From positions 13,800,284 through 13,860,283 of the forward strand of contig NC_049994.1 of assembly GCF_000003815.2 (NCBI RefSeq): 60,000 nt of DNA, given 5' to 3'. The position numbers and the translations under genes are program-made. The notes beneath the pieces were generated by a model. It saw only the letters and a list, made by a program, of their open reading frames with translations, was not told where the DNA came from and did no database searches. Positions 10,156-19,048 of this stretch are shown here, one piece after another. This DNA comes from Branchiostoma floridae (lineage: Eukaryota; Chordata; Leptocardii; Amphioxiformes; Branchiostomatidae). How positions within the stretch are numbered: position 1 is the first letter of the stretch; the number at the start of each line of letters is the position of its first letter.

Positions 10156-11060
10156 ACTGCTATGACTATCACCTGTAATATTTCATATCCAACAATATAA
10201 GTCAGAAGTATTATGATTACCAATATTTCATCCTGGCCAATTCCTGCCAGACACGTACGATCGACGTGGTACCATATGTGCGGCTCGGAAATTTAATAAA
10301 TGCGCATAATGCTATCAGTCGACAGGAAATGAAGATCCTTTATGATGGCTATTTGATAGCTCCCATTGAACGACACGAATATAAAGGCAGTTATGAGGCA
10401 GCGGGGTTGATTGGCGACATGTATGGTGCATGTAAAAATGAAGATGGAGTAGCTCGCGGGGGGTGCATACAGCCATGGCCATCCATCCATCCACTTCACC
10501 GTATTCCAGGTTTAACTCAAGAAGGGGGGGGGGGCATTGTTCTCCGCAGTTTTGTACCCTATGCTGTCCGTTGTACCCCCTCCCAGGTGCATCCCATCTC
10601 TGCAAGGTCCCGCTACAATGTGCTTTTCACATCATAGCTTCCCCCCCCCCTCTTCTTCCTACCTGGCACCAGTTTAGTGCCAAAATGGAAACTTTCAACC
10701 TCGGCATTCGTACAACGTGCCCCAGCCAACATAGTCTAGCTCTCTGTACAAGTGTGGAGAGTTAAGGTTGGCCAATACGTTTTTCGATCTTACTTTGTTA
10801 TTACTAAATTGTATCGTTGCCATAAAATTCTTTTAGATTGCACTAAGCCATCTCTGGTCTACAGCATCTCATCTCTTTTCCTGGTTAGAAGTCAGTTGCC
10901 AGGTTTCAGCACCATATTCAACCATATAGCTTTCATTATGCTATTTTATCAACGCCAGGTTTGGGTATCGGCATCAACCCTCATCTTGGTTCGCATCAAG
11001 ATCTCTAGAGTTTTCGTCAACGTTGAATTACAGAAAGTGGCATACAATTTTAACAAAGAC
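10153..11060. other. No supported gene
   Basis: Contains poly-G (10526-10536) and poly-C (10640-10650) runs of about 10 bases. Plus-strand ORFs here (to 123 codons) have no recognisable domain; one runs into the CA microsatellite and the following N gap and is not credible. Confidence 0.4.
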
Positions 11061-11129
11061 ACATACATACAAGCACACACGCACACACACACACACACGC
11101 ACACACACACGCACACACACACAAACACA

Positions 11130-11160
<31 letters not shown>

Positions 11161-11210
11161 GCACACACACACAAGCACACACACGCACACGCACACACAC
11201 ATACATACAT
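11061..11210. repeat. CA/CG compound microsatellite
   Basis: A (CA)n tract with interspersed CG units and a continuous CG run at 11146-11162. Alternating purine-pyrimidine tracts of this kind are the classic sequence class that forms left-handed Z-DNA. The long Cys/Val or Thr/His ORFs across it are translation artefacts of the repeat. Confidence 0.97.
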
Positions 11211-11332
11211 TCACAGAGAGATGGGCACAAACACACTCAAACATGCAAATCTTTTAACTGTTGTGATGACGTTATGATGTGCAGCACAGGTTTGTTTGTT
11301 AGTGTAGAAGTCAGACCAAGGCCAGGGACCCC

Positions 11333-11514
11333 TACTCTNNNNNNNNNNNNNNNNNNNNNNNNNNNNNNNNNNNNNNNNNNNNNNNNNNNNNNNNNNNNNN
11401 NNNNNNNNNNNNNNNNNNNNNNNNNNNNNNNNNNNNNNATGGTTAAATAGGCTGTTCATCTGGTCAAAAAAACGTTAAAAAAACAGCCGGAACCTAACCT
11501 CTGCTTGGAGAGTA
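11333..11514. mobile_element. MITE interrupted by an assembly gap
   Basis: The left end TA-CTCT (11333-11338) stops at the gap. The right end reads CCTAACCTCTGCTTGGAGAG then TA (11492-11514). The right arm matches the perfect 23-bp inverted repeats of the element at 51.05 kb, so this is a second member of the same TA-flanked MITE family with its left arm mostly hidden in Ns. The 9-mer AGGGACCCC occurs just outside both ends (11324-11332 and 11515-11523). The internal sequence visible after the gap is about 50 bp and AT-rich. It has no coding capacity, and mobilisation would need a transposase encoded elsewhere. Confidence 0.6.
11339..11438. other. Assembly gap, 100 N
   Basis: Exactly 100 unknown bases, the usual placeholder for a gap of unknown size. 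It begins inside the left terminal repeat of a MITE, where an inverted repeat may have hindered assembly. Confidence 0.99.
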
Positions 11515-11524
11515 AGGGACCCCC

Positions 11525-12397
11525 TCAGCAGCACAGTTTGTAGTGGAGATAGTCAAAGCCCATGGAGTCTAATTCCATCATGTTGTTAGGAACCTGAATG
11601 AAATTATGTTCGATTGTCAGGGTGAGGGGTGGCATGTCTTACATTCAACGTTGGATTCAAGACGAGTTATTTCAGTTACATAAGGTACAGCAGGAGTGTT
11701 TGTAATGTGTGTAACGTCACCTTTCATTAATCTAATGGGGTGTACCTGAAGATCACCACATATTGAACATGAATTCCACTTCGTCATGGATTGTTCTAGA
11801 TATAACATTTCACGTCATAAGTTATTCACCTTTCTGGAATTAAGTACATCATGTTTCAATAGACTAGATGCTACAGACAGATTCCAATATATATTGAAAT
11901 GCAACAACTCCCACAACGCAAAAATAGGCAAATATACAAAAGACGGCTGTTACTAGAAAAATACCTACACTCATGATTAGCCCCACTCGATTGAAACATG
12001 ATATCAAAACTTATGCTAGCCTTTATCGTTATGATAATTAGAATTGTCAATATCGTTATAGTGATTGGGATGTTAAGTTTCACCCTATACTTATATTCTT
12101 TACTCTGTGTAATGGTTGCCAATTGTCATGCAATAACGGTCATTCATTCATATTAAAACAAAACGGTAAATTTCAACACATCTACTAATTCAGAATCTGT
12201 AATCCTTGAGGGTTACGCAATTCAAATATCCAGGTTTTGGGCCTCAGAGCTTTTTTTAATATGGGGGTCTTAGTGTACCCAAAAGGGGATTAGGAGTTAA
12301 TGCTACACATATCATAAACATATCCAAATGTCGGGGTTATTAAAATTGGCATCGTATTACGTCCAACGTAAGCTCATCGCTTTCAGGCTTTGTGTGT
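11525..12397. other. No supported gene
   Basis: AT-rich. Minus-strand ORFs of 63 and 83 codons have no recognisable domain. Nothing repeated elsewhere in the window was found. Confidence 0.4.
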
Positions 12398-12770
12398 GAT
12401 CTGTATCTGTATCTATATAGCCGGTATAACCGCCCCTCGGCGTAACACACCAGCTTCGCAGGCACGCGGTGTGGCAGCAGCTGGTTATATTACACTGAAC
12501 GATCCGTCACACCTAACTTCTGCACATCTATCTGCAAGCGTTCTTTAAAACTATCCAGAGAAGATGCCCCTACTGTGCTTGGTGATAACAAGTTCCACTC
12601 GACGATAGTTCTGGGAAAATACGAATTTTTGAACACATCAATCCTAGCTTGGTAACTCTGGTACTTGAAGTCATGGCTGTTTCTTGTTCTTTTTCTTTTA
12701 ATTGATAATTGAAATGAAGAGTTGCTGTTGTGCAGGTGGATTGTTTTTTTCAAATTTCGTAATATGGTAC
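12398..12770 (-). pseudogene. Non-LTR retrotransposon RT C-terminus and 3' tail
   Basis: The minus-strand ORF (12753-12490, 87 codons) encodes SHDFKYQSYQARIDVFKNSYF, then PRTIVEWNLLSPSTVGASSL and DSFKERLQ before a stop. The pattern F-F/Y-P-R-T-I-x-x-W-N-x-L followed by A-x-S-L-D-S-F-K-x-R-L is the conserved C-terminal block of CR1/Jockey-type reverse transcriptases. The roughly 90-nt 3' UTR follows, with CGGTTATACCGGCTATATAG and a terminal ATACAG repeat ending near 12398. The upstream RT catalytic domain is missing, so this is a 5'-truncated copy. A 29-bp piece of the same tail occurs at 22688-22716, and a more decayed RT C-terminus of the same type lies at 42669-43016. This copy is the best preserved of the three. 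Confidence 0.85.
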
Positions 12771-12935
12771 AATGATGAAATATAAGATGAAAGCTTTATC
12801 AAAATTTAGATTATACAAATGTGGTCAAAAGGGGTCCGGGTAATGACCAAATAAGATCCAAGAAGTTCAATTCAGCACAGGAATTAAACAGCAAATACTT
12901 AGCTAAGAAGAAAGAATGTAACCTACTATACTTGC

Positions 12936-13091
12936 TTACTTGTCCTCTGCATCCCATTTGGGACATAAGGCTGTGATGAGTTTCCTCCACTGGGGTCTGT
13001 TCTGTGCTAGGGACTGAGCAGCATCCCAGGGGATCCCAATGGCCCACAGTACGTCTCCACGTAGTTTTAGGACGTCCCCGTTTTCTCTTCC
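12936..13091 (-). pseudogene. Second non-LTR family, C-terminal fragment, frameshifted
   Basis: Reading the minus strand from about 13091, one frame encodes RKRGRPKTTWRRTV. After a frameshift near 13045 the next frame gives WAIGIPWDAAQSLAQNRPQW, then RKLITALCPKWDAEDK and a TAA stop at 12938-12936. The motif G-R-P-x-x-T-W-R-R-T-V followed by A-x-x-R-x-x-W-R-x-L-x-x-A-L-C is the familiar C-terminus of RTE-like and related non-LTR ORF2 proteins, often misannotated as host genes. The upstream part runs toward an assembly gap at 13142. It belongs to a different family from the element at 12398-12770 beside it. The single frameshift marks it as dead. Confidence 0.75.
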
Positions 13092-13141
13092 TACTATAGT
13101 AGAAAAAAAGCCCAGCCTGGTTCCTGCCGTCTTATCTTTTC

Positions 13142-13241
13142 NNNNNNNNNNNNNNNNNNNNNNNNNNNNNNNNNNNNNNNNNNNNNNNNNNNNNNNNNNN
13201 NNNNNNNNNNNNNNNNNNNNNNNNNNNNNNNNNNNNNNNNN
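13142..13241. other. Assembly gap, 100 N
   Basis: Exactly 100 unknown bases, a placeholder gap. It lies immediately upstream (in element orientation) of the frameshifted retrotransposon C-terminus and may hide more of it. Confidence 0.99.
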
Positions 13242-15330
13242 AATGCTTGTCTACAAAGATTGATTTTTCATAAACCTCGCACTTTCCAAGAAGTCCCTGT
13301 TCACGGCCCACACAGGGACAATGCACCGGGCTGTTCATCTATTTTACATCTGGTCCTCAAATGCAACATTTGTCTTGTTGATTCCTGGTGTCCCTGACGA
13401 TACTGTGATGTACACGTGAGCGCATTAAAGTATTAATAAACGAGGTACACAATATGAAGTATGTGTTTTATTTGCACTTGGATACCGTGTTCGCCTGATC
13501 TGGTAATAGATCAATGTCAAGCAGAAAGAAATGTAGCGTGCGTATCTTGCATCTTGGCTGATAAACGGGATGATTTAGGGGCAGGTATGCATGGTTAAAC
13601 TTGCGAAAAATGAAGGGAACAAGAAGTTCATGACTGGATTTTCTGATGAAGGAAAGTGCCAAGAAGAGAAACAATTGAATGGATGGAGCTAGTGGTGCTA
13701 TCTTGCTAACACTGATGTGTTTTCCTGAGTATTTTGGTTGATTTTTTATTGTCATCTGCACATGAAAAAAGAAACCGTTAGCAGCAATAATAACAATAGG
13801 ACATACAAGGGAGACCCTAAACTTTGCAGCTTTTCGTGGGTCTCCTCTATGGTACCTACAGTTGATGTCATGTTTTGAAAAGCAACAAAAATCGAGCAAA
13901 TGGAAGAAGAATACAGAAATACTTTTTTTATACAAGATTTTTACACATACCATGTCATCTCATTAAGAAATTATCTTGCATTAAGAAGTAAAATCAAACA
14001 ATGTCTTAAATTCATAAAATTACAGTAAGTTAACGTTAAATGCTTACAAACACTGCCATGTTGTCTTTACATTTCCATACCGCATGTTTTTCTTTTAATT
14101 TGTACTTCTATTACTGTTATTGTAATGCACTGTGTATCTTTTTTAAGGCAATAAGGAAAAAAAAAACACTACAATATTTCTGGATTGCCTGGTGGTAATT
14201 TTGTAATTATGGCAAGGATTAATATCGTGCTGAGTCCCTGATAACTCTAGCTGTGCGGCAGAAAGGAGTGATTAAGGGTGTTCCCAGGCGCGCTGTGGGG
14301 GAGTCCCTGGGTCTTACCGCGTCTATTATGGATGGTATTCATGTGTGAACTATCCGCTGAGTCCTCACAGTAAGACTCCTCCTGACAGGTGGATATAAGC
14401 AGAAGTGAGCCAGTTACTGAGGTGACTGTACCGCCTGTGGCAATGACGATGGGTGGATGTTCCTAGGGTGGGTTGATGTTATCTTAATTAGAAAGCTGAA
14501 TGTCAAACAATTTGGTAGAGAAAACTGCAAGCTGGCAAAAATTGTAAACAATAAGGCAGAGTTGATTTTGTGATACAATTTTGTTGCATTGCAGTGTGTG
14601 TTGGATTTTACAACAACAGGCATGATATATCAATGCTTTGTGTTAAATATCATACCTGTGCCACATACTTCGAGTTCTAGGTACCTGTTTATGTTCTGTT
14701 TGTAGTGAAGAGAACTTGGGCTATTTCCAACAGTGTAATTAGTATTTTGGAAAACGCATTTTCAAGAATTCATTCCAAGCACTATATTTCAAGGCGTATG
14801 TTCGACGGAAACCTAATTGTTACTTTGATTGTACTTGTCAAGACAGAAAATATGTTCGTTGTAAGGAAATACCTTACAACCATTAGAACACATAAAGATG
14901 CGCATTTGTAACAATAATCTAATAATAAACATAATGAACATATTTCATGGCAATACCATCTCCACAACTGGATGATATTTACTTCCGGACGTTTGGACTC
15001 TTTTTTTAAATTTTGTGAACCTGAGCGTCTAGCCTTCATAAATGTATAATAGAAATAACACTCTGTATATTAATTTGTATAAAGATGTAGAGATAGATGC
15101 ATCTCAAAGTCATGAAAACATTTGAAAAACACTTAGCTTGATAGGACGAATACATACTCATTGATTTTTATTCAAAAGGCACCCATAATCTGTCTTTATA
15201 TTTCCCACTCGACCTTTGCTCGTCATATTCTGTAGTGACATCTAAATGTCAGCCTTAAATTACATGTAGCTCAGTGCATTTTTTGTATACCCGTGATATT
15301 TGCAAAGAATATGTTCTCCGGTATCATGCT
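13242..15330. other. No supported gene, 2.1 kb
   Basis: The minus-strand ORF at 13953-13468 (161 codons) is rich in Phe, Ile, Lys and His in an AT-rich region, without a domain I can name, and no splice or repeat context supports it. A patch at 14215-14410 is more GC-rich and contains a minus-strand donor-like GACGCG/GTAAGA near 14318, but no exon could be framed. Confidence 0.4.
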
Positions 15331-15332
15331 TT

Positions 15333-15973
15333 TGTGCTGTTTATGCTCAAGCAGGGCTCAAAATACCACCTGCATATGCAGGTAAAATTGAAGCTGTGCA
15401 GGTATTTCTGGTGCCTGTACCTAACCTGAACTGGTCCATGTACTGGGTTTTATACATAGATGTCCTATGATGTAGGTGTATGTGGATTGTTATTAGCTTA
15501 ATTGACTGTTACCACCTTTTAAGTATAGAATTTCAAAAATACCAATGGTTCCTCAACAATTTTGATATGATCCATACCTCCTAAATTCAGAGCGGTGAAG
15601 GTAAAATTTGTCCGGTTAAGGTAATTGTAAATGTTACCTGCACTAGTGTAGGTATACAGAAAAAAATATTCCAAGCCCTGTCAAGACAGGCTGTGGGACT
15701 AAAAATGCAAACATTGCAGGCCTTTTCTCCTGAATAGAGACAGATAACGTGTCTGAAATCCCGAGGTATGTTACTTAAATATTCAGTGTCGTTCTTGAGT
15801 CCGCCCAACTAGATGACTGGATAGTTGTGAATTCTGTGCTGTTTCTGCTCTAGACAGACTCTCGGACTAAGAATGCAAACATTACAGGCCTTTTCGCCTG
15901 AATCAAAACAAATTACGTGTCTGAAATCCTGAGGTATGTAAATATTCAGTGTCGTCCTTGAGTCCGCCCTACA
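15333..15973 (+). repeat. Duplicated segment, one copy split by a MITE
   Basis: Copy A is split: 15333-15351 plus 15681-15811. Copy B is continuous at 15832-15973. Shared text includes TGTGCTGTTT, GCAAACATTRCAGGCCTTTT and ATATTCAGTGTCGT. Copy B shows the pre-insertion state of the site at which the MITE (15352-15680) entered copy A. Confidence 0.85.
15352..15680 (+). mobile_element. 329-bp MITE with CAGGGCTY ends and 5-bp TSD
   Basis: The element starts CAGGGCTCAAAATACC and ends GGTATACAG...CCAAGCCCTG, giving imperfect terminal inverted repeats (CAGGGCT, then loosely AATA and GGTA). It is flanked by TCAAG on both sides (15347-15351 and 15681-15685). The uninterrupted copy B of the host segment carries one TCTAG at that position, confirming the insertion boundaries. 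The interior is built of CAGGTA words (TGCATATGCAGGTAAAATTG and similar), is non-coding and cannot move itself. A second copy lies at 47306-47650. CAGGG ends suggest hAT-like mobilisation, but hAT elements make 8-bp duplications, so the superfamily is left open. Confidence 0.8.
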
Positions 15974-15979
15974 CTACTG

Positions 15980-16216
15980 AAGGTGGTATCTCACTGCACT
16001 TGGAGCACTGCGGGGTTCGAAAGATCACTCAACGAATTTCAGAGATAAAGAACGAATTTTCTTACGTTTTGTGCAATTTGTTGTCTTCTAAGGTATACTT
16101 TTACGCATTACGCATTATCTGAACTATAAAAATCGGTGAAGATAACAAAACATTGCCGCAGTGAACCAACCCTGCAGTGCCGCACCGGTGCCCCAAGTGC
16201 AGTGAGGCACCACCTT
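15980..16216 (+). mobile_element. MITE family 2, copy A
   Basis: A 237-bp element bounded by about 40-bp imperfect terminal inverted repeats. The left end is AAGGTGGTATCTCACTGCAC and the right end reads, reverse-complemented, AAGGTGGTGCCTCACTGCAC. The interior includes AACGAATTTYAGAGATAAAG and TGTTGTCTTCTAAG, shared with copy B at 54879-55121. It is non-coding. A clear target-site duplication was not found, so the last base at each end is uncertain. It lies directly after the duplicated segment that hosts another MITE. Confidence 0.8.
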
Positions 16217-17339
16217 GTATGACGGAGTGGATTTGTGCTCATCTCCGTTCAAATGCAATTTCCAGTGGCGCCTCCTTAGCAATCGTCTGGGCAACCTGCT
16301 GACCCGAGCCGATGGTAATGTGCACTTTTCTCCCAGCAATATCTGCTTACCCCCGCTGGAATTGCATTCGGAGCATTGACTTTCTTGGAATTGCGTAACG
16401 GTAATGTCTAGAGAATGGCACCTTCGATGTGGAAGGGGATAAGGCGTAATAGATCAGCATTCACAGGAGTATACAAGATGGTCTGTTCATACACTGTACC
16501 CTGAGCTGCATGCACACCTGCTGGCCTAGTAATGTGGACACACTCTTAAGAGGAGCAGACGCTATCACATGTAATACAATACATGATTTTTTCCATATTT
16601 ATATGGATTGATAGAGTATGTCATATCTGTATTATTGTACAAATTTAGCCGCTTAATTTCGTGCAATTATCCGGCTGGTCCAATAATACGAAGTTATCTA
16701 GCTGGACCGCACCGCTTTGGGATTTGGGTATTCCTTGCAGTTAACAGAATTGTGCGTTAATCCGCTGTGCAATTGATTGGTTTCTACTGTATCTAGAAAC
16801 GACGCATTCTGTATGATGTCTAAATGTGTCTTGTTAAAATGATTAAGCAGCTATGTGATCTGATTTGATGATATGACACAGATGAACAATATCAGTGTCA
16901 GTTTGAAACTCCAAAACTAGCAATAAGATAATGTAACTTGGCTCATTTCATTGTATTTATGAAAGTCAGGTATCTAATTAAAGACAAGACTCAGTTATTG
17001 TAAAGTCGAGTTGACAAAAGGATGGCAAATTCTTGAAGCGGAAACATTTCTACATTGAATGATGTAATTATCATGGACTTAAAGTAAATCACATCTGTTG
17101 GAAAATAAACTATATTTGTAAGATGTTTTATAGATTTTCTTCACAAGGGTATACATAATTCAATCACTTGCTTCGTGCTGGTCCAGAATCAACATAAGGC
17201 ACAAACTGAAAGCCTGTATCCTTGCTAACATCATAATAAGTAAGCAAGGCCTAACTCTGTGTGAAGGAGCAACAATGAGGAGGGCTCTGCCAAGCTTAAT
17301 ACTTTTATGAAACGCCTAGCATCAATCTTACAATCTTTT
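16217..17339. other. No gene seen
   Basis: No domain-bearing ORF and no repeat shared within the window. It contains an AT-rich stretch with scattered TGATTTGATGATATGA-like words. Confidence 0.4.
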
Positions 17340-17535
17340 GTCAATGTTGAACTTGGAATTAATTGTGAGCCCCGTTACCGGGTGGACTTAATTCCGCTGC
17401 ATGCCTGATTTGATTGGGAATGAAGCGAGTTTTTCCTTTTCGCCTGGAAGATCTATTTTGATTCCAACCTAATTAATTTCAATGCTGGCGGATTCGCCAA
17501 GTTTGTGGCGATTCGAGACGGATTTGCCGTTAATT
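17340..17535. promoter_or_regulatory. Candidate cis-regulatory element rich in TAATT cores
   Basis: Within about 200 bp there are four TTAATT or AATTAA cores: GGAATTAATTG near 17357, GACTTAATTCC near 17386, CCTAATTAATTT near 17468 and CGTTAATTGA near 17530. They are separated by mixed-composition sequence with no repeat structure. Such cores are the standard binding site of homeodomain proteins. No coding potential is seen. This is a suggestion that needs cross-species conservation to support it. Confidence 0.25.
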
Positions 17536-17668
17536 GAAAAAAGGTATGCGCACAAAAACTCGGATTATCACATATTTCTGAGTTTACGAATTCAGTACTC
17601 ATGTTGTTTAACGTTTCATGTTGCAAATTTTGAAAAAAATTGATATTGCAATATTTTCTTTACTTTTA

Positions 17669-17687
17669 CATATATATATATATATAT
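17669..17687. repeat. Short TA microsatellite
   Basis: Nine to ten TA units between T-rich and mixed sequence. Confidence 0.9.
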
Positions 17688-18043
17688 GCAAGTTTTATGT
17701 GATACACATATTACATAGATGGGAATAGTCGGATTCGTTGTACATTATTATGAATTAGTAATTTAATTATTTTATATATTATAGCTATTACCATATATGC
17801 AAAGCCATACTTGCCATTATATTCATGTTCATCTAAATTGTACGAATATTCTGTTGAGTATTCTCTGTTATTACCAGTAGTGCTAGTAGAATGTAGAGAG
17901 TCACTCCATAAATGGCTTTTGACGTGATGTCCATAGTTATAGACTGGAATAAATTGAATTCTCAATTTCCTCATGTACCATTGCTTTGAGTGGTAGTTTT
18001 GGGTTTATTCAATAATAGCGGATCACCTTTGTCTTTTCTCCAG

Positions 18044-18096
18044 AAACAACTGCGAGGTTGGAGAATGAAGATAGGGACGAGGAGTATTACGAAAAG
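18044..18096 (+). CDS. Candidate internal coding exon, 53 nt
   Basis: A strong acceptor (TTTGTCTTTTCTCCAG ending at 18043) precedes a 53-nt open segment, ended by AAG then GTGGGT (donor GT at 18097-18098). One frame is free of stops and acidic: TTARLENEDRDEEYYEK, with two leading bases from an upstream codon. A second frame has a stop and the third gives an unremarkable basic peptide. An acidic peptide with paired tyrosines could be a piece of a cytoplasmic tail or linker, but I do not recognise a family. No neighbouring exon could be joined, so the host gene would have introns of many kilobases on each side. Splice signals and composition together make this one of the better exon candidates here. 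Confidence 0.45.
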
Positions 18097-18647
18097 GTGG
18101 GTGCGTTTGATCACTATATGGTAATATCCGCTTTGCTAAATACGCCTTAAGTCAATTCATGCTAACCTATGTTTTATGACAACCATGGGGAGCAACAGTA
18201 GTATCGATTTCTGCCTCGGCAATCCGTAGATTTTCCTGCGCAACAGTGTGAGTGATATCTGCCTGTGTTCCCTAATTTGTGTAATGAAAATTGTATTTAT
18301 GATGCAGAAAGTTAACTTAATTGTAACATTTGAGTATCTCCGCTAAATATGATGAGATTGAAAATTAGGCTTGAAGGAAAAAACCGTCCGCCACGGAGCG
18401 TTATCACTTCAATTCTCGCAGATGTACATTACATACGTTGCCCACAGACTAGGTAATAACAGTTATCATACTGCAGAATGACAAGCGCGTCTGCTTTTCT
18501 CACTGATGTACATTTTACGATTATGGAATTGTTCTATTGAAGGAGTAAACATTTCCCCCTAGGCATCAAACAAGCAATAGTGAAATGTACAAATGAAGCT
18601 CGCCGGCTTACCTTGCGTCAGGGCCATAGAAAAGAAACTCGTCGTCG

Positions 18648-19048
18648 CTACAGGCGTCGATTTATCACAGAGGTTTTGTCAACATTCAAAGTTAGGGCCT
18701 GGTCACAAGTTCCTCGGAAAACCGTCACACATTGCATACTGAGGGCATTCTTGAGTAAGTCGTGCATGTAACGTACATACATCAACTGTCTTGTCTGACG
18801 AGACTGTCTTGAATTATCGTCGGCAGTTGGTTCGTCGTAAATAGTTTCATCAGGTTGGTAGAACAAAGTCTTCTTCGTTACACAACCTTCTTTAATTCTT
18901 TGGTAACCGTTTGCACTGACTCTGTCTATACCTAGTTCATATAGCACCGGTAGTGTTTGTTTCATTTTGTACTGATGAATGGGAAAGATATGCTCATGTG
19001 TCTTTCTGATGATTGCTGCCACCGCATTGCCATTGTCTTCACATTGAA
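18648..19048 (-). CDS. Hypothetical coding-like segment, minus strand
   Basis: The minus strand is open from a TAA just upstream of about 19048 to TAG at 18648, without a good ATG near its beginning, so it is more likely an exon or a gene remnant than a whole gene. The encoded text looks protein-like: VLYELGIDRVSANGYQRIKE, then FYQPDETIYDEPTADDNSRQ. The tyrosine motifs (NGYQRI, TIYDEP) resemble SH2-binding sites of receptor cytoplasmic tails. A strong minus-strand donor (GACGCAAG/GTAAGC) lies about 35 bp past the stop in another frame. No domain is recognised and no partner exon identified. Confidence 0.35.

Noticed and set aside
10752-11450. 232-codon plus-strand ORF
   Set aside because: Runs through the CA/CG microsatellite and a 100-N gap, so most of it is artefact.
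13468-13953. 161-codon minus-strand ORF
   Set aside because: Phe/Ile/Lys-rich, no recognisable domain, AT-rich background, no second exon.
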